Shown here piece after piece: positions 36,135-44,121 of a stretch of 64,000 nucleotides of DNA; the stretch's first letter is position 1, and every line of letters begins with the position of its first letter. The stretch is taken from contig NZ_CP059162.1 in assembly GCF_013466605.1 (NCBI RefSeq), forward strand, positions 1,488,001-1,552,000, written 5' to 3'. This DNA comes from Pseudomonas chlororaphis subsp. aurantiaca (GTDB lineage Bacteria; Pseudomonadota; Gammaproteobacteria; Pseudomonadales; Pseudomonadaceae). Made by a program: the position numbers and the translations under genes. The notes below the pieces were generated by a model. It did no database searches and was not told the DNA's origin. It was given only the letters and a program-made list of their open reading frames with translations.

Positions 36135-37028
36135 ATGATGGATCGTCTGACCAGCATGGAGGCCTTTGTCGCGGCCGCCGAAAGCGGTTCCTACGCCCGT
36201 GCGGCGACCCGCCTGGGGCTGTCGCCGCAGATGGTCGCCAAGCATGTCGCGGCGCTGGAGCAGCGGCTGGGGGCGCGCCTGCTCAACCGCACCACGCGCC
36301 GGCAAAGCCTGACCGAGCTGGGCAGTGCCTACCTCGAGCGCTGCAAGCACATCCTCGGCGAGGCCCAGGCCGCCGATTCCCTGGCGCAGATCATGAACGC
36401 CACGCCCCGGGGCAAGTTGCGTATCAGCGCGCCGGTGACCTTCGGTTCCTACAGCCTCATGCCGTTCGTGACGGCGTTTTTGCGTGAGCATCCGGAGGTG
36501 GAAATCGACCTGCACCTCACCGATCGCTACATCGACTTGGTGGAGGAGGGCTACGAGGCAGCCTTTCGTATCGGGCCGCTGGCCGATTCCAGCCTCACCG
36601 CCAGGCCGCTGGCGCCTTATCGGCTGATCGCCTGCGCGGCGCCTGCCTACCTCGCCGCCCGGGGTACGCCACGGGTGCCGGCCGATCTCGAACAGCATGA
36701 GTGCCTGGGGTACGCCTACTGGTCACGGCCGGCGGACAACCAGTGGCAGTTCCGCCGCGCCGGCCAGGTGCATGAGGTTCAGGTACGCAGCCGCTTGCAG
36801 GTCAACGAGAGCAGGGCCCTGCTGTCGGCGGCCGTGGATGGCTTCGGCATCGTCCTGGGGCCGGCGGATTTTCTCGAGCCGGCACGGGCCGCGGGGGAGT
36901 TGGTGCAGTTGCTACCCGGCTATGAGGCACCGAGTCGCGCGATGCATCTGCTGTACCGGCCGGACCGGCGGATGACCGCCAAACTGCGGCACTTCATCGA
37001 TGCGGCTATCGCGCGTTTTGGCGCCTGA
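36135..37028 (+). CDS. LysR-family transcriptional regulator
   Basis: 297 residues; ATG 36138 is an equally good start. The N-terminal winged helix-turn-helix is MEAFVAAAESGSYARAATRLGLSPQMVAKHVAALEQRLGARLLNRTTRR. The C-terminal LysR_substrate domain spans about 90-295. It is divergent from the NADP-dependent reductase gene across a 99-bp region, the typical arrangement for a LysR regulator and its target. The effector is unknown. Confidence 0.92.
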   Translation: MMDRLTSMEAFVAAAESGSYARAATRLGLSPQMVAKHVAALEQRLGARLLNRTTRRQSLTELGSAYLERCKHILGEAQAADSLAQIMNATPRGKLRISAPVTFGSYSLMPFVTAFLREHPEVEIDLHLTDRYIDLVEEGYEAAFRIGPLADSSLTARPLAPYRLIACAAPAYLAARGTPRVPADLEQHECLGYAYWSRPADNQWQFRRAGQVHEVQVRSRLQVNESRALLSAAVDGFGIVLGPADFLEPARAAGELVQLLPGYEAPSRAMHLLYRPDRRMTAKLRHFIDAAIARFGA

Positions 37029-37262
37029 GATCAGCGCCGAAAACCGGCAAAGCGCTCAGGACCGAAGGTCTTGAGAACCGCACTTTTTTAACCGATACCG
37101 TTCGTCCGACGGATGGGTTTGGCAAGCGCCTGCCCGTCAGTCATTCTGGAGGCAGAGATGTCCTAATGCCACTATCGCATTCAAGGCCGTCGCGTCCCTC
37201 CAGCCTCCCTGCGAATAGGTTGTTTATTGTGATGATCGCGTTATCCCGGCCCGAGGTTGTAT

Positions 37263-39041
37263 ATGCCCGATAAGGCGATTGCCGAGGAGCGGCGCCTGGC
37301 CGCCCTACATGCCCTGGAGTTGCTGGACACCGCCAGTTGCGAGAATTTTGACCGGATCTGCCGCATGGCGGCCGAGTACTTCAAGGTGCCGACCGCCTTG
37401 ATCAGCCTGGTGGATCGCGATCGCCAGTGGTTCAAGTCGCGGGTGGGCTTCGATGAGCCGCAGACACCCATCAGCCAGTCGTTCTGCGCCTTCACGGTGC
37501 AAGGCCGCGAGGTGCTGGAGGTGCGCAACGCGGCGCGCGATCCGCGCTTTTGCGACAACCCGCTGGTGACCCGGGACCAGGGCATCCGCTTTTACGCCGG
37601 GGCGCCGCTGTTGACCTCCTCCGGTTATGCCATCGGCAGCCTGTGCATCATCGACAAGGTCGAGCAGCAGTTGAGCATCGTCGAACGCCAGCAGTTGCGG
37701 GACATGGCGGCGATGGTCATGGAGCAGGTCGAGCAGCGCCAGCGCCTGCGGCGTCGCGACCCGGTCAGCGGCCTGGCCAATCGCGAGCAGTTCCAGAGCG
37801 ACCTGCGGGACCTGGCCGAGCACCACCTCGGCGAAAAGCGCGTGCTGGTCCTGATCGATGCCCTGGACATGAAGGTCGCCCATGAGCTGACCCTGGCCCT
37901 GGGGCTGGCGCCTTTCGAGACTCTCATCCGTTTTCTCGCGCTGCGCCTGCAGGAGTACCTGGGGCGACATGTGCGGGTCTATCACGTGTCGGTCAAGCGT
38001 TTCGGTTTCCTGCTGCCGGCGCCAGCCCAGGGGCTCGATAAATTGCTCGATGCACTGGTCAGTCGCCTGCGCCGCCAGCCGCCCGGGCTGGGGTTTCCCA
38101 TGATTCCCACGGTCTGTGCCGGAACCGTGGAGTTCGAGATCGATACCCAGTCGGTGGACGATGCCTTGCGCAAGGCCATGTTCGCCCTGGAGCTGGCCAT
38201 GGCCAGGCGCAGCTTCTGGGCGCACTACGATGCCGGGCGCGATCATGCCCAGCGCCGCGCGTTCAACCTGGCCTCGGACCTCAACGATGCCTTGCGCAGT
38301 GGCCAGATCTACCTGATGTTCCAGCCACGCTTCGCCCTGCCCGATGGAGCCCAGGTCAGTGCCGAAGCCTTGCTGCGCTGGGAGCATCCGTGGCTGGGCC
38401 CGATCTCGCCCGCCGAGTTCATTCCGGTGATGGAGCGCAACGGCCTGATTCATCAGGTGACCCGCTGGGTCATCGACACGGTGTTGAGCAAGTTGCACAC
38501 CTGGAGCCTGCCCGAGAGCAGCAAGCTGTCGATCAATCTGTCGCCCAAGGATTTCGAGGACCAGGATATCGCCGAGCTGATCCGCCACGCCTGCGAGCTG
38601 CACCGCATCGACCCGCGGCGCCTCGAAGTGGAGATCACCGAAGGCGAATGGCTGCGTTCCAACCCGAATGTCCTGGCGCAGTTGACACGCATCCGCGAGC
38701 TGGGCATGGATGTGGCCATCGACGATTTTGGCACCGGCTACAGCAATTTCGCCTACCTGCATCAGATCCCGGCCAATGTGGTGAAACTCGACAAGTCGAT
38801 GATCACGGACCTGGAGTGCAACACCCAGCACCAGAAGATCACCCGCTCGATCATCAGCCTGGCCCGCGAGCTGGGTTATCGCACCGTGGCCGAGGGCATC
38901 GAGAGTTTCAAATGCCTGCAGATGCTGTGCGCGTTCGGCTGCGATGAGGCCCAGGGTTATTTCCTCGCCCGGCCGATGCTGCAGGAACGCTTCCTGGCCT
39001 GGAGCGGGGCGAACCGCTTTCCGTTGCAGCCCTGCGTCTAG
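37263..39041 (+). CDS. GAF - degenerate GGDEF - EAL c-di-GMP phosphodiesterase
   Basis: 592 residues from ATG 37263 (GAGG upstream). A GAF domain occupies about 20-160. The GGDEF-like domain (about 165-320) has FGFLL instead of GGDEF at 247-251, so it cannot make c-di-GMP. The EAL domain at about 340-580 is intact: EAL at 368-370 (AEALLRWEHP), then DDFGTGYSNF, VKLDKS, AEGIES and QGYFLARP. It should hydrolyse c-di-GMP, with GAF and the dead GGDEF as sensory parts. It is soluble. Confidence 0.92.
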   Translation: MPDKAIAEERRLAALHALELLDTASCENFDRICRMAAEYFKVPTALISLVDRDRQWFKSRVGFDEPQTPISQSFCAFTVQGREVLEVRNAARDPRFCDNPLVTRDQGIRFYAGAPLLTSSGYAIGSLCIIDKVEQQLSIVERQQLRDMAAMVMEQVEQRQRLRRRDPVSGLANREQFQSDLRDLAEHHLGEKRVLVLIDALDMKVAHELTLALGLAPFETLIRFLALRLQEYLGRHVRVYHVSVKRFGFLLPAPAQGLDKLLDALVSRLRRQPPGLGFPMIPTVCAGTVEFEIDTQSVDDALRKAMFALELAMARRSFWAHYDAGRDHAQRRAFNLASDLNDALRSGQIYLMFQPRFALPDGAQVSAEALLRWEHPWLGPISPAEFIPVMERNGLIHQVTRWVIDTVLSKLHTWSLPESSKLSINLSPKDFEDQDIAELIRHACELHRIDPRRLEVEITEGEWLRSNPNVLAQLTRIRELGMDVAIDDFGTGYSNFAYLHQIPANVVKLDKSMITDLECNTQHQKITRSIISLARELGYRTVAEGIESFKCLQMLCAFGCDEAQGYFLARPMLQERFLAWSGANRFPLQPCV

Positions 39042-39074
39042 GGCTGGGCTGCTGCTCATCGGTGAGGCTGTGCC

Positions 39075-39989
39075 TTAGCGGGCCTGGCCGAGGGCTTTGG
39101 CCATGGCTTCCCCCGCCAGGGCATGGACCTTGCGGGTCGGGTGCCATTCATCCCAATAGAAATATTCGTCCGGATGGGCGCATGCCGGCTTCACCTCGGG
39201 GTAGGTCGGCTGGCACGGCCGGTCGAGTTGGGTCAGGCCCTCTTCGCCAGGCTGGCGGCGCAACTGGTCGCTGAAAGCGATGTGGTCGAAGTAGCTGATC
39301 TGCACATCGAGCTTTTTGTTCTCGGCCACCAGCAGCGGCGGCAGTTGCCGTTCAAGTATCTGCTGATAGCGCAGCGCCGGTTCGCGCTGCCCGCTGGCCA
39401 CCACTGCCGGAGCATGGCTCAGGTCGGTGCTGCCGATTACCAGGAAATGCCTGGCCCCGGCCTTGGCCAGGCGACTGACGGCGTTCTGGATATGGCCGAT
39501 GCTGCTGGCGGCCAAGTCGTCGATCGGCTCCTGGTGGCCGAAGTCGGCGTGCTCGAAAAAGTCGTTGGCGCTGATGAAGATGAAGTACAGCGCGCGAGGG
39601 TCGGCCTGGCCTTTGGCGTTGGTCAGGTAGTCATCGATTTGCCCGCTCACTCCTGTGTCACGGTACGCAGTCATCCAGGCGTAGTAATTGTTCTGGCCGC
39701 TTTTCGCGCCGCCAACGGCGTGGTCGGTGAGGGGCAGCTGCAGGCTTTTGGCAAGCACTTCCACGGCGGTCGGGCCGTTGCTCCAGCGGCCTTGCCAATA
39801 CAGCTCGCCGGGCAGCTGCTGGGCATCCTTGAATTGGCGGGCCAGCATGTCCCGGGTCAAGCGGTCGCTGGCGCCGTTGTCGGAATAGCTGTCGCCGAAG
39901 GCGTAGAGATGATCGAACGAAGGGCCGGCCAGACAGCTGCCGGCGACCAGTGAAAGTGCGAGCAAGGGAGCGAGCAGGATCTGGCGCAT
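39075..39989 (-). CDS. Secreted GDSL/SGNH lipase-esterase
   Basis: 304 residues. A signal peptide covers about 1-21 (hydrophobic run ending CLA). The catalytic block I FGDSYSDNG carries Ser34, block III FIFISANDF the oxyanion Asn, and the C-terminal DEWHPT the catalytic His and Asp. The family covers lysophospholipases, acyltransferases and esterases (PlaA/GCAT type). With no autotransporter barrel it should be periplasmic or secreted. The substrate is unknown. Confidence 0.9.
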   Translation of the reverse strand: MRQILLAPLLALSLVAGSCLAGPSFDHLYAFGDSYSDNGASDRLTRDMLARQFKDAQQLPGELYWQGRWSNGPTAVEVLAKSLQLPLTDHAVGGAKSGQNNYYAWMTAYRDTGVSGQIDDYLTNAKGQADPRALYFIFISANDFFEHADFGHQEPIDDLAASSIGHIQNAVSRLAKAGARHFLVIGSTDLSHAPAVVASGQREPALRYQQILERQLPPLLVAENKKLDVQISYFDHIAFSDQLRRQPGEEGLTQLDRPCQPTYPEVKPACAHPDEYFYWDEWHPTRKVHALAGEAMAKALGQAR

Positions 39990-40118
39990 GGGCGGTCTCT
40001 ACGGTGAAAGGCGAGGGCTCATCGTAGAAGTTTCGAACGCTGTCGATGCACCGGATGCGACCTGGGCTTAGCCGTACTCGTCCGCGCGTGCCTGTGGGCG
40101 ACCTGTACGACTAAAGTC

Positions 40119-40556
40119 TCACCGCGGCGAACGGGCGAGCAGGGCCTCGACCTTTTGCCGGAACGCGTCCAGCGCGGTCTGTTCTTCGGCGCTGTATTGC
40201 CTGGCGCTTTCATGCAGCGCGCAGACGGTGCCGAACACCGCGCCATCGGCATCGCGTACCGGATAACCCAGGTAGTTGCTCAGGTCGAATGCCACCTAGT
40301 CCTCGTTGCCCGCCCACTCGGCTTCCAGGCGCGAGTCCTTGACGTACAACGGCTGGCCGCTGTCCACCACGCGCTCGCAATACAGTGCCTGGCCGTTGTG
40401 CGCGAGGCTGCTTTTCTGGCCCTGGGCGCCAATCGGATAAGTATCCTCATGCCGCCTACCCGAGGCTTCGACCTGCATGTGCTGGGACAGCGAACGCATG
40501 ATCAGGATGGAGCTGATGCCCAACTGCCTGGCCAGAACGGGGCGGATGGAGCGGTT
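40119..40556 (-). pseudogene. GAF-domain gene remnant with nonsense codon
   Basis: On the minus strand a frame enters after a TAA at 40557-40559 with no start codon, giving RQLGISSILIMRS and SRLEAEWAGNED. It then meets TAG at 40296-40298 and continues in frame as VAFDLSNYLGYPVRD and GAVFGTVCALHE to a stop at 40119. The whole is a single GAF domain of the cytosolic two-component-sensor type. Loss of the 5' end plus one in-frame stop mark it as dead. Confidence 0.75.
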
Positions 40557-40732
40557 TTAAATACCGAATGGGTCCTTGCTTATATTCGTTTGCAGGTCGT
40601 TTGTCGGGGCATCGCAAGGGGATAAAAAATCGGCCAGGCCGGACCGATTCTTGCGCGCGCTAGCCGGTTCAGGGTTGAGCGGCCACCAACAGCATCATTG
40701 GCCGCTCACGTTCTTCGACCAGAGCGGCGTGT

Positions 40733-41140
40733 TCAGTCCTGTTGCAATACCTTCAATGCAGCCGAAGCGAGAAAACCCGAGCGGCTCTTCGCTTCCGGGT
40801 GATGCAGTACGTATTCGTCGATGCGGTTCAGCAGGTAGCCGGGCAGGGTGATGTTGAGCTTCTGCGCCTTGCCCAGGTACTTGGTGACATCGATGTCGAT
40901 CAGGGCCCAGGTGCAGCCTGCGTACTGAGGGTTGGCCGCGTGCAGGGTGACCTTGTTGGCAGGCGGAATGGGGGCACCGTCTTCGGCGAGAATTTCGAAG
41001 TGCCCTTCGATGGCTTCGCGGGCCATGGCCATGGCGTCGTCGAGGTCGTCGCCGGCCGAGAAACAGCCAGGAATGTCGGGGACTTCCACGCCCCAGGCGT
41101 GCTTGTCATCGCCCATTGAAATTGCAACCGGGTAAAGCAT
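40733..41140 (-). CDS. hicB: HicB-family antitoxin
   Basis: 135 residues from ATG 41140, preceded by GGAGG. The N-terminal RNase-H-like HicB domain (YPVAISMGDDKHAWGVEVPDIPGCFSAGDDLDDAMAMAREAIEGH) is followed by a C-terminal DNA-binding tail of ribbon-helix-helix type (KLNITLPGYLLNRIDEYV). It should bind HicA toxin and autoregulate. The hicA gene upstream has lost its 5' end, so this appears to be an orphan antitoxin. Confidence 0.88.
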   Translation of the reverse strand: MLYPVAISMGDDKHAWGVEVPDIPGCFSAGDDLDDAMAMAREAIEGHFEILAEDGAPIPPANKVTLHAANPQYAGCTWALIDIDVTKYLGKAQKLNITLPGYLLNRIDEYVLHHPEAKSRSGFLASAALKVLQQD

Positions 41141-41172
41141 GTGCGGAACCTCCAGGGCGCACTGAATCACCT

Positions 41173-41307
41173 TCACATGAGCAGCGCCTGTTTCAGAATG
41201 CTGATGGCGGTTTTTCTCAGCAGGTCCTTTTTGGGATGTGGAACTGTCACCAGCCCCGGTTTACTGGGGTGCCTGAAGTGGTGGTTACTATACCTACCAA
41301 ATAAAAG
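41173..41307 (-). pseudogene. hicA: HicA toxin, 5'-truncated remnant
   Basis: The frame gives GRYSNHHFRHPSKPGLVTVP then HPKKDLLRKTAISILKQALL before TGA at 41173-41175. This is the C-terminal two thirds of a HicA mRNA interferase, including the His-containing SNHHF motif. In frame upstream there is no start codon before TGA at 41311-41313, and the N-terminal strand with DGW is missing. The stop codon sits 33 nt before the hicB start, the normal hicAB order. Confidence 0.75.
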
Positions 41308-41649
41308 TGATCAACACCTTGCCTGCCCGACGGTCGTTGGCAGGGGCACTCTGCAGGTTGAAGTGTAGAAAGAGCGAGTTTGTGACGTGGCGGATAAGAG
41401 CGCTGGCTGTGTTGCAGGATCCCTCCTGAACGGAGAAGTAGAGGATGAGCGGGCCTGGTCAGCTACATCGTCCTTGAAGATGAGCGAATCCGGTCCGCTG
41501 GAGGACAGCACGGGGTCGTTGCCATTTCCGCGCTCGTTTATCCTGGCAACAGGTTGATACCACACCCATAAAAAAACCGGTCACTCGAGGACCGGTTTTT
41601 TGTTTCTGCATCCCCCGTCGGCAGGGCCTGACGCTGGACTCGAATGAAG
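41308..41649. other. 342-bp gap between hicA remnant and tRNA-Gly
   Basis: Contains the terminator of the tRNA transcript at 41570-41602. The remainder (41308-41565) is less G+C-rich, with a plus-strand open frame of unrecognised content (VADKSAGCVAG, LEDSTGSLPFPRS). The breakpoint that removed the hicA 5' end lies here. No duplicate of the tRNA 3' end was noticed. Confidence 0.5.
41570..41602 (-). terminator. Bidirectional terminator downstream of tRNA-Gly
   Basis: AAAAAACCGGT, then CACTCGAGG, then ACCGGTTTTTT: an A-tract, stem and T-tract that would work in either direction. It is about 50 bp beyond the tRNA 3' end. Confidence 0.9.
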
Positions 41650-41723
41650 TGGAGCGGGTGAAGGGAATCGAACCCTCGTTATCAGCTTGGGAAGCTGGAG
41701 TAATGCCATTATACGACACCCGC
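41650..41723 (-). tRNA. glyT: tRNA-Gly (anticodon CCC)
   Basis: 74 nt including an encoded 3' CCA. The acceptor stem GCGGGTG/CACCCGC pairs perfectly. The anticodon arm CAGC-TTCCCAA-GCTG gives loop TTCCCAA and anticodon CCC, and the T arm GAGGG-TTCGATT-CCCTT carries the TTCGA motif. It reads GGG glycine codons. The gene symbol is tentative. Confidence 0.93.
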
Positions 41724-41868
41724 TCGGAGCGGCTGACTTTGTACCAGAAGTGCACGCGGATTTGAAGTTTTTCTTTGTCGGGCCTGTGTCTGCGAGGCGG
41801 CGGGAGACGTGCGCGGGCACGCTTCTACGCCGTCATCGCGGTGACGGGGCGAAGACCGTCTTGCGGTC

Positions 41869-41893
41869 TATCGCGAGCAAGCTCGCTCCTGTG
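41869..41893. repeat. Single REP element (GTAGGAGCG family)
   Basis: TATCGCGAGCAAGCTCGCTC followed by CTGTGG. This is one arm of the second REP family, just beyond the phaG 3' end. Confidence 0.75.
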
Positions 41894-41925
41894 GCAGGGG
41901 ACGAGTTGCTCGCGATGACGCCACT

Positions 41926-42810
41926 TCAGATAGCCAGGGCATGGTGGTCCTGCAGGTAGTGATAACGCGGACGACTGGTGTGCTGGGTCGGTTTGAGAAA
42001 CCCCATCAGCGCGTTGCGGCTGTCCCGGCAGGCGGCCTTGTGTTCCATGTCGAGGAAGTGCCCGGCGGCCTGGATGGTACTGAACGTCGAGTGCCGGACA
42101 TGGTTGCCGAACAGCCGGGCGTCATTGGCGGCGGTGTATTCGTCCCATTCGCCGTTCATGAACAGCACCGGTACGTCGATGTTCTTCGCCGCTTTCAGGT
42201 AGCACTGACGGTCGCTGTTGAGGACATGGCTGATATGGAAGTGCATCTGTCCGTATTCATGCTCGGCCAGGGTGCTGACATGGCGATAGTTGAAGCGCTT
42301 GAACAGCGACGGCAGGTGCTTGCCGATGGTCTCGTTGACCAGGTGCCCGACCCGGTCGCGATCCAGGCTGCCGAGGTAATCGACACCGCGTTCGAGGTAG
42401 TCGCGCATCGGCTCGTTGATCACTGGCGAGAACGAGCTGATCACCGCCTTTTCGATGCGTCGCGGGCGCTGTGCCAGGGCGAGCAGCGTCGGCGCGCCAC
42501 CCCAGGAAAACGACATCACGTGCTCGGCGGCGAAGTGGTCGATCAGTTCCAAGAGGATCTGTCCCTCGATTTCCTTGGTGAGCATTTTCTCGTGTCTGTT
42601 GTGGGCTTTCGAACGACCGGCGTAGGGCTGGTCGTAGAGCACAACGTTGAATTGCGGATGCAGGTTCTTCACGGTCTGCGCAAAAGACGCAGTGGTGGCC
42701 ATTGAGCCGTTGACCAGAATGATGGTCTTTTCTGCGGCATCTGCGCGATAGAACTCCGTGTAAACCCGATACTGACCTTGTATATCCAGCACAGCGATTT
42801 CTGGCCTCAT
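41926..42810 (-). CDS. phaG: (R)-3-hydroxydecanoyl-ACP:CoA transacylase / thioesterase PhaG
   Basis: 294 residues from ATG 42810. The N-terminus MRPEIAVLDIQGQYRVYTEF, the stretch VNGSMATTASFAQTVKNLHP and the C-terminal GFLKPTQHTSRPRY are those of Pseudomonas PhaG. The alpha/beta-hydrolase nucleophile is Ser102 in FSWGG; GHFLDMEHKAA carries the catalytic His. PhaG diverts 3-hydroxyacyl-ACP from fatty-acid synthesis to medium-chain polyhydroxyalkanoate from sugars. RhlA is a close relative but differs at the N-terminus. As usual it is unlinked to the PHA synthase genes. Confidence 0.92.
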   Translation of the reverse strand: MRPEIAVLDIQGQYRVYTEFYRADAAEKTIILVNGSMATTASFAQTVKNLHPQFNVVLYDQPYAGRSKAHNRHEKMLTKEIEGQILLELIDHFAAEHVMSFSWGGAPTLLALAQRPRRIEKAVISSFSPVINEPMRDYLERGVDYLGSLDRDRVGHLVNETIGKHLPSLFKRFNYRHVSTLAEHEYGQMHFHISHVLNSDRQCYLKAAKNIDVPVLFMNGEWDEYTAANDARLFGNHVRHSTFSTIQAAGHFLDMEHKAACRDSRNALMGFLKPTQHTSRPRYHYLQDHHALAI

Positions 42811-43161
42811 GTCATAAGACTCCTGGCAAGCGGGTATGCGCGCAACCGAGGGTGCACGAGATTTGTGACAGGTAGGCATACGCCTGGAATTTTTGAGCCC
42901 ATGTCGATCCGCAACAGATGGTCGACGGGTGTTGTTATAAGCGGGCAATTTGCCGTAATGCGGGGTGAGCACAGGCGGCTCGGACGGCAAAGGGTTTCTT
43001 AGAAGTATGTTCGTGACTCATCGGTCACATTTCGGCCGACGGACTGATTCAAGCAGGGAGAACGCCGTCTCGCAAGTGCCGTTGGTAAATTGTTCGACAA
43101 CTTCGGCTGAATGGTCATCGCATCGTCAATGGCTTACAGCGGCTACAGAAATTGTAGGTAC
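42811..43161. other. 351-bp gap upstream of phaG
   Basis: Carries the phaG promoter region. The sequence is of moderate G+C with no open frame of recognisable content. A partial REP-like fragment (CAGCGGCTACAG) appears at 43138-43149. I could not place a promoter with confidence. Confidence 0.5.
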
Positions 43162-43854
43162 TCAGATCAGGCGGATTTCTTCATCGGTCAGCGACCGGTA
43201 CTCGCCGGGGGCCAGGTTTTCGTCGAGGGCCAGCGGTCCCATGCGTTCGCGATGCAGGCGCAAGACCTTGTTGTCGAAATGGCCGAACATGCGTTTGACC
43301 TGGTGGTAGCGGCCTTCGACGATGCTCAGCCGCGCGCACCGGGGGCCGAGGATCTGCAGCTTGGCGGGCAGGGTGGTGAGGTCCTCGAAGGCGAAGTACA
43401 GGCCCCGGGCGAAGGTCTCGGCGTACTCCGGGCCTATGTCCTGTTCGGTCTCGACGTAATAGCGCTTCGGCAGTTTGGTCTGCGGCTGGGTCAGGCGTCG
43501 CGACCAACTGCCGTCGTTGGTGAGGATCAATAAACCGGTGGTGTTGTAGTCCAGGCGCCCGGCGATGTGCAGCTCGTGCTTGTCCGGTTCGTCCAGCAGG
43601 TCGAGCACGGTGCGGTGTTCGGGATCGCGGGTGGCGCTGACGCAGCCCATGGGTTTGTGCAGCATGAAATAGCGCGGCGGCTTGCCGGCCTGCAGCACTT
43701 CGTCGTCGAGTTCGACCCGGCTGAATTCGCGCACCTCGGCGTGAGGATCGCTGACCACCTGGCCGTCGATGCGGATGCGCTTTGCCACCAGCAACAGGCG
43801 CACCTGCTGACGGTTGAAGCGGGGCAGGTTACTGAGGAAGCGGTCAACGCGCAT
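43162..43854 (-). CDS. rsuA: 16S rRNA pseudouridine-516 synthase (RsuA family)
   Basis: 230 residues. An N-terminal S4 RNA-binding domain (MRVDRFLSNLPRFNRQQVRLLL) is followed by the pseudouridine-synthase domain. The motif AGRLDYNTTGLLILTNDG carries catalytic Asp102, and KRYYVE and EGRYHQVKRMF are the other conserved blocks. It isomerises a uridine in the small-subunit rRNA. Other RsuA/RluB/E/F members differ in the S4 linker, but the length and the LHKPMGCVSA block favour RsuA. Confidence 0.88.
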   Translation of the reverse strand: MRVDRFLSNLPRFNRQQVRLLLVAKRIRIDGQVVSDPHAEVREFSRVELDDEVLQAGKPPRYFMLHKPMGCVSATRDPEHRTVLDLLDEPDKHELHIAGRLDYNTTGLLILTNDGSWSRRLTQPQTKLPKRYYVETEQDIGPEYAETFARGLYFAFEDLTTLPAKLQILGPRCARLSIVEGRYHQVKRMFGHFDNKVLRLHRERMGPLALDENLAPGEYRSLTDEEIRLI

Positions 43855-43887
43855 GGCTATCGGCAGGCTGGCAAAGGGCTGCGCATC

Positions 43888-44121
43888 TTACGGGATCGGC
43901 CTGGCGGCCGCTTGCAGTTGCGCCTCGACCCGGGTGCAGCGCGGACACAGGCAGGCGCGATCGCGCAGCTCCGGCGGCAGTGCCTGGAGCACCGCCGGGT
44001 CGATGCTCACGCTGTAGCACCAGCAGGCCTGGTCGGCGGTACGCGGGTCGGCCAGGCTGCAGTTGTTGCGGGCGCCGCAGGCCGGGCAGAGGTTGGGGTT
44101 GTTCAGGGTCGGTTCATTCAT
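43888..44121 (-). CDS. Cysteine-rich CWC family small protein
   Basis: 77 residues from ATG 44121, which overlaps the end of the diguanylate cyclase gene by 8 bp. Eight cysteines form likely metal ligands: Cys12/15/21 (LCPACGARNNC), Cys33/35 (ACWCYSV) and Cys57/59/62 (ACLCPRC). The CWCYS block defines the family. The function is unknown; probably zinc-binding and cytoplasmic. Confidence 0.88.
   Translation of the reverse strand: MNEPTLNNPNLCPACGARNNCSLADPRTADQACWCYSVSIDPAVLQALPPELRDRACLCPRCTRVEAQLQAAARPIP

Noticed and set aside
40019..40252. Alternative minus-strand frame over the GAF remnant 3' end
   Set aside because: Arg/Ser/Pro-rich composition; the other frame restores a continuous GAF domain apart from one stop codon.
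41308..41650. Attachment-site duplication next to tRNA-Gly
   Set aside because: I found no second copy of the tRNA 3' end by eye; a computed repeat search of flanking sequence would be decisive.
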